A DNA stretch of 44,037 nt from Marinibacterium sp. Its GTDB lineage: Bacteria > Pseudomonadota > Alphaproteobacteria > Rhodobacterales > Rhodobacteraceae. Under the pieces are notes generated by a model. The model worked only from the letters and a program-made list of their open reading frames with translations, was not told where the DNA came from and ran no database searches. Position numbers and translations under genes: made by a program. The stretch spans positions 1 to 44,037 of the forward strand of contig JAEPNQ010000026.1 in NCBI GenBank assembly GCA_017643305.1, read 5' to 3'. Shown one piece after another: positions 24,798-33,894 of the stretch (the stretch's first letter is position 1; each line of letters opens with the position of its first letter).

Positions 24798-25913
24798 GTG
24801 CTTCCTCAATGGTTTAATGACTGGAACCGTAACAACCCGACGAACGTATTCGGACCGGGTATCATAGTTGGCGCCGTTGGCGGGGCTATAATCGTGGCCG
24901 TCATGCTGGTGGCTTACGGGCAACCCTTTGCCACGCAAAGCATGCAAACTGGGCCAAGGGGTACGGGCATGTCGGTCCCGGAGTTTACAAAACAGGTGAC
25001 CAAGCCTGATCCGACGATCGAGGACTACTACACTGAAGAACCTTATGTGCCCGAAGGTGGAGAGCCTCTGGCCAAGGACATCTATCAGAACGTTCAGGTT
25101 CTCGGCGATCTGACCGAAGACAACTTCAACCGCCTGATGACAGCGATGACCCTCTGGGTCGCGGGCGACGAGGGGTGCGCCTATTGTCATGGTGACGTGG
25201 ACGTGGAGGAGTATGGCGAAGACACGCTCTACACCAAGGTTGTCTCGCGGCGCATGATTCAGATGACGCAGAACATCAACGAAGGCTGGGGCGACCACGT
25301 GAACGCCAATGCCGAGGTTGGCGTCACATGCTACACCTGCCACCGCGGGGAACATGTGCCCAGTGACATCTGGTTCAAGATCGCCCCGGTAAACCAATCC
25401 ATGGCGGGATGGTCCGCGAACCAGAACCGTGCGACCTCAATCAGTCAATCGACCTCTTTGCCATCTGACGCTTTGGAAACCTACCTGCTGGAATATGGCA
25501 CCATCGCTGTTCATGATCTCGAAAGCCGCGTTGAAGGCTCTCCTGCCGGAGGTGAATTGCCGTCCATTCAGGATACTGAGCGGACCTTCTCTTTCATGAA
25601 CTATTTCGACAATTCGCTCGGTGTGAATTGTGTGTTCTGCCACAATTCCCGCGCTTTCTACGATGGTTCACAAGTGACTGCGCAATGGGGCACCGCGTCG
25701 TTGGGTATCGCGATGGTTCAAGAAATGAATAGCGATTACCTGGTGCCGCTGGCAGACGTGTATCCCGAGGAGCGACTTGGTCCGATCCATCAGGATGCGC
25801 CGAAGGCAGCGTGCAAAACCTGTCACAAGGGCTACCAGCGTCCGATGCAGGGTTTGAACGTGATCGCGGATTGGCCGGAACTCGCCACGACCGAGGCACC
25901 GGTTTACGAATAA
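24798..25913 (+). CDS. pufC: Reaction centre tetrahaem cytochrome c subunit PufC
   Basis: This 371-aa protein has an N-terminal membrane anchor (about residues 18-40, GPGIIVGAVGGAIIVAVMLV) and four CxxCH haem sites: Cys127-His131, Cys178-His182, Cys278-His282 and Cys339-His343. It docks on the periplasmic face of the reaction centre and passes electrons from soluble cytochromes to the special pair. No Cys lies near the N-terminus, so it is not a lipoprotein; the uncleaved helix must hold it. The start is GTG at 24798 after GGGGAATAAA; the longer upstream frame is pufM sequence. It is the last reaction-centre gene of the puf operon. Confidence 0.95.
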   Translation: MLPQWFNDWNRNNPTNVFGPGIIVGAVGGAIIVAVMLVAYGQPFATQSMQTGPRGTGMSVPEFTKQVTKPDPTIEDYYTEEPYVPEGGEPLAKDIYQNVQVLGDLTEDNFNRLMTAMTLWVAGDEGCAYCHGDVDVEEYGEDTLYTKVVSRRMIQMTQNINEGWGDHVNANAEVGVTCYTCHRGEHVPSDIWFKIAPVNQSMAGWSANQNRATSISQSTSLPSDALETYLLEYGTIAVHDLESRVEGSPAGGELPSIQDTERTFSFMNYFDNSLGVNCVFCHNSRAFYDGSQVTAQWGTASLGIAMVQEMNSDYLVPLADVYPEERLGPIHQDAPKAACKTCHKGYQRPMQGLNVIADWPELATTEAPVYE

Positions 25914-26009
25914 CGGGCGCCGTCCGGCGCCCGCACGTGGCAAGGACTCTGCGCTTCCCGAGTCCGCGCAGGAGCCACGGCTCCATAACCGTTCTGTGGC
26001 GACAGAACG
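25914..26009 (+). terminator. Cluster of hairpins after pufC
   Basis: The 168-nt pufC-dxs gap starts with a perfect stem CGGGCGCC-GTCC-GGCGCCCG (25914-25933) abutting the pufC stop. Next are GACTC/GAGTC (25945-25964), GGAGCC-AC-GGCTCC (25971-25984) and CGTTCTGT-GGCG-ACAGAACG (25990-26009, perfect 8 bp). None has a following T run. They could end or attenuate the puf transcript, or protect its 3' end, before dxs. Confidence 0.55.
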
Positions 26010-26081
26010 ACCGGTCAGTTCCTCGCCTGTTTACGTTGGCGTCAGCAGGCGGGGTGCTGACCAACTAGGAGGGAGGGGCCG

Positions 26082-27992
26082 ATGTCCCATACACCGCTTC
26101 TGGACCGGGTCGCAGGACCCGCCGATCTGCGCCAGCTGAGCGACAGTGATCTGGTCAGACTGGCCAGGGAACTCCGCGCTGAGGTGATTGATATAGTGTC
26201 TCACACGGGCGGGCATCTGGGCTCATCCCTGGGGGTGGTCGAACTGACCGTGGCCTTGCATGCCGTTTTCAATACACCGATGGACAAACTGATCTGGGAC
26301 GTCGGCCACCAATGTTACCCGCACAAGGTCCTGACCGGGCGACGGCACCGGATGCGGACCCTGCGTCAGAAAGATGGGCTGAGCGGTTTCACCAAACGCT
26401 CTGAGTCGGTTTTTGACCCGTTCGGCGCGGCCCATAGCTCTACGTCGATCAGCGCTGCTCTTGGCTTTTCGGTCGGGCGGGACATGGGCCAGCCCACCGG
26501 CGATGCGGTTGCTGTGATCGGCGACGGATCGATCAGCGCGGGCATGGCTTATGAAGCGTTGAACAATGCCGGGCATGAAGGCCGCCGCATGTTCGTGATC
26601 CTGAACGACAATGAAATGAGCATCGCCCCACCCGTCGGCGCGATGTCCACCTACCTGTCAAACCTCTATGCCTCGGAACCTATTGCGCGGATGCAATCGC
26701 TGGCCGATGGGTTTGAGGCGACGATTCCTGAACCGATGCGGATCGGAATGCGCCGCGCCCGGCAACTGGTATCCGGATTGCCCGGCTCTGGGACGTTGTT
26801 TGAAGAGCTGGGGTTCGAATATGTCGGTCCCATCGACGGGCACAACCTGAACCAACTTTTGCCAGTGTTGCGCGCGACGCGCGCACGGGCGACAGGGCCG
26901 GTTTTATTGCATTGCGTCACAGTAAAAGGCAAAGGCTACGCCCCGGCCGAAAACAGTGCCGACAAGTATCATGGCGTGTCCAAATTCGATGTGCCCTCGG
27001 GGGCGATGAGCAAGTCCAAATCAAACGCCCCGAGCTATACACAGGTGTTTGGCGAAACGCTGACAGACGAGGCGGCGCGCGATCCATCCATCGTGGCGGT
27101 CACTGCGGCCATGCCCGCGGGCACTGGTGTGAAGACAATGGCAGACCGGTTTCCTGGCCGGGTCTTTGATGTGGGCATCGCCGAACAACATGCCGTGACC
27201 TTTGCCGCCGGTATGGCGGCCAGCGGGCTGAAACCGGTCTGCGCGATCTATTCCACCTTCCTGCAGCGGGGCTATGACCAGATTGTCCACGATGTTGCGC
27301 TGCAGGGCCTGCCGGTGCGGTTTGCAATTGACCGGGCCGGGCTGGTTGGGGCGGATGGGGCCACGCATGCTGGCGCCTTTGACCTGTCCTATTTGTGCAA
27401 CCTGCCGGGGTTCGTCGTCATGGCGCCTTCGGACGAAGCCGAGCTGCGCCACATGATGGCCACCGCGCTGGCCCATGATGAAGGTCCTTCCGCCGTACGG
27501 TTCCCACGAGGGGCCGGGGTTGGCGTGACACTGCCTGAGCGTGGTGAGGTTCTGCCAATGGGCAAAGGCCGGATCGTGCGCGACGGCGGCGATGTGGCGA
27601 TCCTATCACTGGGTGCACATTTGTCGGAATGCGAAAAGGCTGCGGATATTCTGGCTCAGGAAGGGCTGAAGATTACCCTGGCAGATGCCCGGTTTGCCAA
27701 GCCACTGGATACCGATTTGATCGCGGATCTGGCTGCGAACCACTGCGCTTTGATTACAGTTGAACAGGGCGCTCAAGGTGGGTTTGGTGCTCAGGTTTTG
27801 CACCATCTGGCCAATACGGGCGGATTGGATGGCGGCCTACAAATTCGCACGATCACTCTGCCTGATCGGTTCATCGAACAGGCCACGCCGGATGAAATGT
27901 ACGAAGATGCAGAAATGACGGCGGACAATATTGCCGCCATCATTCGAGGCTTGCAGCGCAAAGCGGATAACATTCTCCCGCTTCACGCGTAA
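26082..27992 (+). CDS. dxs: 1-Deoxy-D-xylulose-5-phosphate synthase Dxs
   Basis: This 636-aa thiamine-diphosphate enzyme condenses pyruvate and glyceraldehyde-3-phosphate, the first step of the MEP isoprenoid pathway. Key motifs are [20 protein letters not shown] (N-terminal), the ThDP motif [20 protein letters not shown], and the transketolase-like [18 protein letters not shown] strong GGAGGGAGGGG site precedes the ATG. Placement after pufC ties isoprenoid supply (carotenoid, pigment tail, quinone) to photosynthesis gene expression. It converges with cycA, only 2 bp apart. Confidence 0.96.
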   Translation: MSHTPLLDRVAGPADLRQLSDSDLVRLARELRAEVIDIVSHTGGHLGSSLGVVELTVALHAVFNTPMDKLIWDVGHQCYPHKVLTGRRHRMRTLRQKDGLSGFTKRSESVFDPFGAAHSSTSISAALGFSVGRDMGQPTGDAVAVIGDGSISAGMAYEALNNAGHEGRRMFVILNDNEMSIAPPVGAMSTYLSNLYASEPIARMQSLADGFEATIPEPMRIGMRRARQLVSGLPGSGTLFEELGFEYVGPIDGHNLNQLLPVLRATRARATGPVLLHCVTVKGKGYAPAENSADKYHGVSKFDVPSGAMSKSKSNAPSYTQVFGETLTDEAARDPSIVAVTAAMPAGTGVKTMADRFPGRVFDVGIAEQHAVTFAAGMAASGLKPVCAIYSTFLQRGYDQIVHDVALQGLPVRFAIDRAGLVGADGATHAGAFDLSYLCNLPGFVVMAPSDEAELRHMMATALAHDEGPSAVRFPRGAGVGVTLPERGEVLPMGKGRIVRDGGDVAILSLGAHLSECEKAADILAQEGLKITLADARFAKPLDTDLIADLAANHCALITVEQGAQGGFGAQVLHHLANTGGLDGGLQIRTITLPDRFIEQATPDEMYEDAEMTADNIAAIIRGLQRKADNILPLHA

Positions 27993-27994
27993 GG

Positions 27995-28438
27995 TCATGA
28001 ACCGCTGTCAGCGCCTTCGGACGCAGGTGAAACAGAAGTCAGATAAGCCCAGATGTTCGCTGCTTCTTCAGCTTTCTTTAGCTTGAAGTTCATTTTTCCG
28101 CGCGCTTTGTTGTCGTCCAGATAGCCCTTCAGATACTTTGATGGGTCTGCCACATACGCAGTGAACTCTTCTTCATCCCAGACCAGCCCAGCCTCGCCAG
28201 CAGCCACTAGGTATTTGGAGTATTTGAAATCCGCAGTTCCTGCTGTCCGCCCGACAACGCCCCAAAGGTTCGGTCCTGTCTTGCCACCTTTTACGATCGT
28301 TTCGCCGTCAGCGGTTTCGACCATGTGGCACGACTTACATTTGTTGAAATTCTTTTTGCCCTTGTCGGCGTCGCCTTCGGCGAAAGCTTGCGGTGCAAAA
28401 AGGGCAATGGCCAAGCCTGCAGTCAGTAGACGTTTCAT
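27995..28438 (-). CDS. cycA: Soluble cytochrome c2
   Basis: This 147-aa class I cytochrome c has a signal peptide (MKRLLTAGLAIALFAPQAFA), haem site CKSCH, KTGPNLWGVVGRTAG and the axial-Met segment KARGKMNFKLKKAEEAANIW, all matching Rhodobacter cytochrome c2, including the loop insertions of the long c2 type. The start at 28438 is set by the signal peptide and GGGAG 9 nt upstream; the frame upstream of it is rejected. In the periplasm it shuttles electrons from the bc1 complex to the reaction centre, directly or through PufC. It lies 65 nt downstream of hemA on the same strand. Confidence 0.9.
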   Translation of the reverse strand: MKRLLTAGLAIALFAPQAFAEGDADKGKKNFNKCKSCHMVETADGETIVKGGKTGPNLWGVVGRTAGTADFKYSKYLVAAGEAGLVWDEEEFTAYVADPSKYLKGYLDDNKARGKMNFKLKKAEEAANIWAYLTSVSPASEGADSGS

Positions 28439-28464
28439 AAAGGTATCTCCCGTTCGATGAATGA

Positions 28465-28491
28465 GAATTAGCGCGCTTCGGGAAAAGTCAA
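28465..28491 (-). promoter_or_regulatory. Possible sigma-70 promoter of cycA
   Basis: On the minus strand, TTGACT (28491-28486) and TAATTC (28470-28465) are separated by 15 bp, a slightly short spacer, about 26 nt before the cycA ATG. This would allow cycA expression independent of hemA. Weak match; sequence only. Confidence 0.3.
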
Positions 28492-28503
28492 CATTCGCCA
28501 GAT

Positions 28504-29718
28504 TCAAGCCACCGCGTGGGCCAATGCACATTGCCGCCACAGCACTGTTAGCGCATCAACCAGGTTCATGATGTCGGCGTCTGTGTGCAACGGCGACGGT
28601 GTAAAGCGCAGGCGTTCAGTACCCTTGGGCACAGTCGGATAGTTGATGGGCTGCACATAGATCCCGTAATCCTGCATCAGGATGTCTGACAGCATGCGGC
28701 ATTTAGTGGGGTCCTTAATCATCACAGGGATGATGTGGCTGGGATTGGGCAAATGCGGGATACCGCGTTGGTCCAACAGGTCGCGCAGAAGTTTGACCTG
28801 ACGGCGTTGCGCCATCCGTTCTGCGTTGCTTTCCTTGAGATGACGGATACTGACCGTCGCCGCCGCTGCGACCGCGGGGGGCAGGGCCGTAGTAAAGATG
28901 AACCCGCTGGAAAAGCTACGCAGGAAATCACACAATGCGGCCGAGCCGGCCACATACCCTCCGACACATCCGTAGGCCTTGCCCAGCGTGCCTTCAATCA
29001 GGGTGATGCGATCAGCCAAACCTTCACGTTCGGAAATGCCGCCACCGCGTGGGCCATACAACCCAACGGCGTGCACCTCGTCCAGATAGGTCATCGCGCC
29101 ATACTTTTCGGCAACCTCGACGATCTCCTGCATTGGACAGATGTCACCATCCATGGAATAGACGGATTCGAACGCCACGATCTTGGACGTGTTAGCCGGC
29201 AGCGCGGCCAGTTTGCGTTCCAGGTCTTCAGGATCGTTATGCTTCCAGATGACCTTTTGTGCGCGGGAATGACGGATGCCTTCGATCATGGAGGCGTGGT
29301 TCAATTCATCCGACAGGATCACCGCATCTGGCAGGCGTGAACCCAGCGTCGACAACGATGCCCAGTTCGATACGTAGCCAGAGGTAAACACCAGTGCGCT
29401 TTCCTTGCCGTGCAGGTCGGCCAATTCGTGCTCCAACTGGACGTGATGGTGGTTGGTGCCGGAAATGTTGCGTGTCCCGCCCGCGCCGACGCCGCAGCTG
29501 TCGATCACGTCTTTCATAGTCTGGCGTACCTTGGGGTTCTGACCCATGCCCAGATAATCGTTGGAACACCAGACCGTCACCTCGTCCGGACTGTCTTCAA
29601 CATGGGACTTGGCCACAGGAAATGCGCCGCAAATCCGCTCCAGCTCGGCAAAAATTCGGTAATTGCCTTCATCTTTCAGTTTTTCAAGCTGGGCGTAGAA
29701 AACCGCGTCAAATTCCAT
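28504..29718 (-). CDS. hemA: 5-Aminolevulinate synthase HemA
   Basis: This 404-aa PLP enzyme condenses glycine and succinyl-CoA to 5-aminolevulinate (Shemin pathway), the first step to haem and bacteriochlorophyll. PLP lysine is Lys247 in [19 protein letters not shown]; other blocks are [34 protein letters not shown] and [20 protein letters not shown]. The ATG follows GGGAGG at 6 nt and overlaps the end of puhE by 11 nt. Its place in the puh/acsF operon couples precursor supply to pigment demand. A second, housekeeping copy elsewhere is common in this group. Confidence 0.96.
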   Translation of the reverse strand: MEFDAVFYAQLEKLKDEGNYRIFAELERICGAFPVAKSHVEDSPDEVTVWCSNDYLGMGQNPKVRQTMKDVIDSCGVGAGGTRNISGTNHHHVQLEHELADLHGKESALVFTSGYVSNWASLSTLGSRLPDAVILSDELNHASMIEGIRHSRAQKVIWKHNDPEDLERKLAALPANTSKIVAFESVYSMDGDICPMQEIVEVAEKYGAMTYLDEVHAVGLYGPRGGGISEREGLADRITLIEGTLGKAYGCVGGYVAGSAALCDFLRSFSSGFIFTTALPPAVAAAATVSIRHLKESNAERMAQRRQVKLLRDLLDQRGIPHLPNPSHIIPVMIKDPTKCRMLSDILMQDYGIYVQPINYPTVPKGTERLRFTPSPLHTDADIMNLVDALTVLWRQCALAHAVA

Positions 29719-30508
29719 GACGTTCCTCCCTTGCGTTTAGGCTGAGTGGCTTTTGATCGGGCAGCATCCAGCGCCAGAGCTTGGCGTCCGGCAGCGGCAG
29801 AACCAACAGCCAGTGTTCGAGAAGGGCCAGCGCGCTCAGTGTGGCGAGCAGGGCCTGCGTGATAGACAGAGCCGGGCTGTCCGCATGTCCCGCGCGTGCG
29901 AAGAACATCGCCACCAGCGCTGACAGCAGCGTGACAGATACCGGGAAAAACCAGTTCATCTGCGCGATCTTGAAATGGCTTGGCAGATGGGCCAGATGGT
30001 CTGGCAGAAACTCCACATTGAATTTTGGCACGCCAAAAAACAGGTTCAACTTGGCCGAGATGCGGGCCACAAAAAGGATGCCAAAACACCACGCCCCAAC
30101 TGGGTTAGGCTGGGCCCAGCTCAGCGCGGCCAGCGCAATGGCAATCAACACCAACAGGCTTTCATGATGGGCGATCGTGCCCCAGGCGCGGATGAAGCGT
30201 TCGAAGAATGGTGCACCAGGCGGGCACGGGTGTGAATTGGGCCCGGTGATTACCCCGGTCAGAAAAGCCAGCTCGATCCAGCCCCAGATCGCCAGAGCGG
30301 CGGCAAAGCCCATGTAAACCCACAAAATGTCCGTGCGGTCTAGCGACAGCCAGAACCCTAATAGCCCAAGCGCCAGAACTGGCAGAGACCAGAGGGCCGC
30401 ACGCCCGCGCCCCCCCGCACTGCGCCGAACAACAACCAGGATCGCTCCGGTGGAAAACCACCAGAGAAACAGCGCCACAAGGACGGCGATCCAGGGTGCA
30501 GCAGCCAT
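29708..30508 (-). CDS. puhE: Photosynthetic complex assembly membrane protein PuhE
   Basis: This 266-aa protein has about seven or eight predicted membrane helices (for example [40 protein letters not shown]). Motifs such as [20 protein letters not shown] and [20 protein letters not shown] match the PuhE family (formerly orf of the puh operon). In Rhodobacter capsulatus, PuhE affects bacteriochlorophyll levels and reaction-centre assembly; its molecular role is unknown. The start is ATG 30508, which overlaps the acsF stop (TGATG); a TTG three codons upstream is the alternative. Confidence 0.9.
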   Translation of the reverse strand: MAAAPWIAVLVALFLWWFSTGAILVVVRRSAGGRGRAALWSLPVLALGLLGFWLSLDRTDILWVYMGFAAALAIWGWIELAFLTGVITGPNSHPCPPGAPFFERFIRAWGTIAHHESLLVLIAIALAALSWAQPNPVGAWCFGILFVARISAKLNLFFGVPKFNVEFLPDHLAHLPSHFKIAQMNWFFPVSVTLLSALVAMFFARAGHADSPALSITQALLATLSALALLEHWLLVLPLPDAKLWRWMLPDQKPLSLNAREERHGI

Positions 30509-31635
30509 CAGTAACAAGGCTCCAGCCGTGTGGTTGCAGGTAACTCATGCTTTTTCGCTGGGATCAGGTAGAGCGCGACAAACGCCCGTCCTGCCCGCAG
30601 CGATGCCCAGCCCTGCGCCAACCGCGCACCCAAACCGCGCCGGGCCTTGGCATCGGCCAAATCCACATTCGCACGATAAAGCGCGCGGCAGTTCTTCAGC
30701 CAGCGCGGATCGTCGATATCCAGCGTGATCGGAAAGATCTGTTTGGACAATTCGCTGGTCTTTTCGAATACTTCTTGGGCGTACCAGTCCGGATCCACCC
30801 CCAGCGCCTTGTGAAAGGCCGGGCGTTGGTGGTCGCGCACGAACATGGTGGCATAAACCGCTGTAAGAAAGAATTTGATCCACAGCACATTACGACCCGA
30901 AGTCAGCTTGGGATCGGTCTTCATCAGCAGGGCAAAGGCTTCACCATGGCTGAATTCATCATTGCACCATTCACAGAACCACTTGAAAATCGGGTGGAAC
31001 CGATATTCCGGATTCGCCTCGAGATGGCGAAAGATCGTAATGTAGCGGGCGTAACCGATCTTTTCCGAAAGGTAGGTGGCGTAGTAGATGAACTTGGGTC
31101 GGAAATAGGTGTATTTCTTTTTCTGGGTCAGGAACCCCAGGTTCACGCGCAGACCCGCTTCACGCAGTGCATCGTTGATGAACCCTGCATGGCGCGCTTC
31201 GTCCCGAGCCATCAGTTGGAATAGCTGGGTGATGTCGTGGTTCTTACCCCGACGTTTCATTTCCTTGTACAGCACACAGCCCGAAAACTCCGCCGTGCAG
31301 GATGAAATCAGGAAATCGATGAACTCCTTCTTCAGCTCTGGATCCATTCCTTCCCAGTCGACATGGTCCCAATCTTCGTTCTTTTTGAAGTGGCCTTTGT
31401 TGGGATCGGCAGTCATCTGGGCGATCAGCTCATCCCATTCCTTGCGGATCGGAGACACATCGATTGCATCCAGTTCATCGAAATTGGTCGTATAGAATCT
31501 GGGCGTCAGAAGGGTGTTCTGCATTGCTGTTTCGGTTGCCATTTCGTCCGTAAACTGGGCGTCCTGAGCTTCGGCAATTGCCAGTCCTTCTTCGACCGTG
31601 GTGGCATCTGCAGTGTGTTTGGCGTGCATATTCAT
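30508..31635 (-). CDS. acsF: Aerobic Mg-protoporphyrin IX monomethyl ester cyclase AcsF
   Basis: This 375-aa di-iron oxygenase uses O2 to form the isocyclic ring E of (bacterio)chlorophyll. Ferritin-like iron-ligand motifs are visible: FLISSCTAEFSGCVLYKEM, LMARDEARHAGFINDAL and CEWCNDEFSHGEAFALLM. It overlaps the 98-aa gene upstream (ATGA) and puhE downstream (TGATG). The oxygen-independent BchE is not encoded in the window, so ring closure here is oxygen-dependent unless bchE lies elsewhere. Confidence 0.95.
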   Translation of the reverse strand: MNMHAKHTADATTVEEGLAIAEAQDAQFTDEMATETAMQNTLLTPRFYTTNFDELDAIDVSPIRKEWDELIAQMTADPNKGHFKKNEDWDHVDWEGMDPELKKEFIDFLISSCTAEFSGCVLYKEMKRRGKNHDITQLFQLMARDEARHAGFINDALREAGLRVNLGFLTQKKKYTYFRPKFIYYATYLSEKIGYARYITIFRHLEANPEYRFHPIFKWFCEWCNDEFSHGEAFALLMKTDPKLTSGRNVLWIKFFLTAVYATMFVRDHQRPAFHKALGVDPDWYAQEVFEKTSELSKQIFPITLDIDDPRWLKNCRALYRANVDLADAKARRGLGARLAQGWASLRAGRAFVALYLIPAKKHELPATTRLEPCY

Positions 31636-31928
31636 AGCGTGACCTCCTCAGAGAAGGAAAATTCACACAGTTCCATCACCTCGAAATCACCGGTCAGCCG
31701 GGTCCAGAGTCTTTCCACGGCGCTTGCGCGGATGATGGTGGCTTCGCGCTTTTCGATCACGACCTCGCCAAAGGGGGCCATGATTTCGGGGCCTTTCACC
31801 AGCACTTCATCGCCGGGGTGGACCACCGCGCCATTGTCGAACCTGATATGCGCATGCAGGCTTTCAAACTTGTGGCTCACCTCCACCGTGCAGGGGGCCC
31901 GTTCTATATTCCGTGTTAGAATTCCCAT
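31632..31928 (-). CDS. Small conserved-context protein between puhC and acsF, function unknown
   Basis: The 98-aa product starts MGILTRNIERAPCTVEVSHK and has no signal peptide or membrane helix. It contains HAHIRFDNGAVVHPGDEVLV, a beta-rich stretch that could form a small barrel, then GEVVIEKREATIIRASAVER and an acidic C-terminus. AAGGAAG lies 6 nt before the ATG, and the stop overlaps the acsF start (ATGA), so it is translated with acsF. A short gene is regularly found here in Rhodobacterales clusters. I know no assigned function. Its coupling to acsF suggests a partner or assembly factor for the cyclase, such as the small accessory subunits needed by AcsF in other lineages; that is inference. 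Confidence 0.8.
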   Translation of the reverse strand: MGILTRNIERAPCTVEVSHKFESLHAHIRFDNGAVVHPGDEVLVKGPEIMAPFGEVVIEKREATIIRASAVERLWTRLTGDFEVMELCEFSFSEEVTL

Positions 31929-31941
31929 GACTCGCTTCCTT

Positions 31942-32412
31942 TCATGGTCGATCCAGAAGCTTGGCGAAGCTCCTGGCGTTGTCCGCGCCAAACCCCATCA
32001 GGTCGGCGCTCCACCCCGTGGCGGGGTCGGTAATATCGAGACGGCCATTTTCCCGGCGCGCAACGATAACAGGTGTATTGGCGGTGATACCGGCGCGGCT
32101 GCGTTCGCGGTCAATGACCCGCGCCACCCCTGCGATGAAACCGCCGGTTTCAGACGATAATTGGGCGATGACTGTGCCCTCGGGCGATAATACGGAAACG
32201 GCGCCGCTGACACCGTCGCTGATCAGGATCATCGCCCTATCCTGGACTACAACGGCCGCTGGGGGCGTTGCTGACAGCGGCACATCTGCGACCCGGGCAT
32301 AGGTGGCAATCGCCAGTGCAGACAAAACCAGCCCACCCATCGCATACAGCATTACGCGCGGGATCAGTTCGCGGTCTTCGGTGCCGGGGTGTCGCAGTGT
32401 GGGGGTGGTCAT
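31942..32412 (-). CDS. puhC: Photosynthetic complex assembly protein PuhC
   Basis: This 156-aa protein has one N-terminal membrane helix (MLYAMGGLVLSALAIATYARV) and a periplasmic beta-rich domain with LISDGVSGAVSVLSPEGTVI, GGFIAGVARVIDRERSRAG and the ending GFGADNARSFAKLL. This matches PuhC, needed in Rhodobacter for normal assembly of the reaction centre-LH1 core. It lies 24 nt after puhB and 13 nt before the 98-aa gene. Confidence 0.9.
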   Translation of the reverse strand: MTTPTLRHPGTEDRELIPRVMLYAMGGLVLSALAIATYARVADVPLSATPPAAVVVQDRAMILISDGVSGAVSVLSPEGTVIAQLSSETGGFIAGVARVIDRERSRAGITANTPVIVARRENGRLDITDPATGWSADLMGFGADNARSFAKLLDRP

Positions 32413-32436
32413 GTTGTGTCCTGTTTGGGGTATGGG

Positions 32437-33078
32437 TTATTCGGCGGCCAGGGCCGGGGCGTTCGGATCACGCGAGGCGCGGGTTACTTTCGGCCGGTCG
32501 ATCCGGGCTTGTGCAGCTTCGCCCAGCAGCTTGGCCACACGTTCCGCGTCAGGGATGCAGCGCAAGGCAGGCTGGGTCCGGAACCGCCAGGGTCGCACAT
32601 GGGGCCAGCACACCAGGTATCCCAGTTGAGTGGCACCTTGCTGCAAGGTCAGAGCAATGGTGCCGCTGCCATCGCGCCGCAGGTCCAGATCGGCGCTGTC
32701 GATACGGGTGAAGGGCAGGTTCAGCGTCACGGTCAACGCCGCCCCGATGCGCATGGCGACGCGCGAAGTGGTGATCGTGTAAACGGTTGTCCGCGCCTGC
32801 AGATACGCAAAGAGCATCAGCAAACCACAGGCAACAGCCCCCAGGATTAGGAACGGCACAGAAGCCGCAAGTGCCATGTCTAGAGGCATCAAGTCACTGA
32901 CAGCGATGAACCGCCATAGCGTGAGCGCGACGAAATACCCGGCGACCCAGCCTACACCACAGGCCGATTTCGCCAGCGCCCACCAGTTCGGGCGCCCCTG
33001 CCACAGGATCTCTTCACCCTGGGGCGGGCGCTCGGGTAGACCGGGGATGGGTTCTATGGCGAAATCGTCGTGGGACAT
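32437..33078 (-). CDS. puhB: Photosynthetic complex assembly protein PuhB
   Basis: This 213-aa protein has two or three membrane helices (about residues 36-55, 70-95) after the PuhB N-terminal block PIPGLPERPPQGEEILWQGR. A cytoplasmic PH-like domain follows (TTVYTITTSRVAMRIGAALT, NLPFTRIDSADLDLRRDGSG). PuhB helps reaction-centre assembly, probably by organising the H subunit. It starts 14 nt after puhA. Confidence 0.93.
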   Translation of the reverse strand: MSHDDFAIEPIPGLPERPPQGEEILWQGRPNWWALAKSACGVGWVAGYFVALTLWRFIAVSDLMPLDMALAASVPFLILGAVACGLLMLFAYLQARTTVYTITTSRVAMRIGAALTVTLNLPFTRIDSADLDLRRDGSGTIALTLQQGATQLGYLVCWPHVRPWRFRTQPALRCIPDAERVAKLLGEAAQARIDRPKVTRASRDPNAPALAAE

Positions 33079-33092
33079 CAGCTTTTCCAGCC

Positions 33093-33863
33093 TCAGATTT
33101 GGGGTTCAAGACGTTCGGCGCTCGCATAGAGGTTGCCACCGGCGTAGTAGGCCGAGATCTTGTCCTCTTCGAGCAGCGTCACTTGGTTGGGGTCGGCCAG
33201 TTGTGGCACCTCGCGTACATGCTGGCTGAAGATCGTTCGCACCAACACATTGCCGAACCAGATCCTGGCCAGCGTCATCGGCACCAGGCGGGTGCCAGAA
33301 CCAAACGCCTCATCCACCTGGTATTCTAGGTAGCGAACCAGCTGTTCGGGTTCGTCGACCCACATATCCGTGACCGTACCAACGATTTCGCCATCGGCGG
33401 TTTTCACGGGCATACCGCGCGGGTCCTTTCCTGCAGCCACGGCAAACGCGGGCAGGTCGCGCATCGGCGACAGCTTGTTGCGGCCATGGCCGTCCAGCTC
33501 GGGCAAATCGCGCCGCGGGGCCCAGGATGCTGGCCCAACGCCATCCACCATCGGGTTGCCTGTAGGTTCGAACGGGAACCCGTCAGACGCGCTGGTGCGT
33601 GCCAGGGCCAGGTCGTCGCGGTCACCCCGCTGTCCGCTAGGCAGCGTCAGCGTGCCGCGTCCGTGGGGCAGGATAAAGGTTTTGTCGTCCGGCACAGGGA
33701 ACGGACCCTGGTTCGGAGACGGCTCGCCGTCATCGTTCACCAGCGGGTAACCTTCGCGCATGTTTTCGCGCTGGATGTAAAAGATCAGCAGCGCAAAGAA
33801 GATCCAAAACAGCCAGATTGCGAGGCTGGCAAGGTCAAATTCGCCAAAAAAGGTCGATGTCAT
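33093..33863 (-). CDS. puhA: Reaction centre subunit H (PuhA)
   Basis: This 256-aa protein has a single N-terminal helix (LASLAIWLFWIFFALLIFYI) followed by the cytoplasmic PRC-barrel domain (GTVTDMWVDEPEQLVRYLEY, TRLVPMTLARIW). YIQRENMREGYPLV is the conserved post-helix segment. The start is ATG 33863, giving MTSTFFGEFDLASLAIWL; the earlier in-frame ATG adds a segment without similarity. Subunit H caps PufL/PufM at the cytoplasmic face and guides protons to QB. It lies 31 nt after lhaA. Confidence 0.95.
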   Translation of the reverse strand: MTSTFFGEFDLASLAIWLFWIFFALLIFYIQRENMREGYPLVNDDGEPSPNQGPFPVPDDKTFILPHGRGTLTLPSGQRGDRDDLALARTSASDGFPFEPTGNPMVDGVGPASWAPRRDLPELDGHGRNKLSPMRDLPAFAVAAGKDPRGMPVKTADGEIVGTVTDMWVDEPEQLVRYLEYQVDEAFGSGTRLVPMTLARIWFGNVLVRTIFSQHVREVPQLADPNQVTLLEEDKISAYYAGGNLYASAERLEPQI

Positions 33864-33894
33864 CTGAGTCTCCCTTCGGGGTTTGTGGCAAGGG

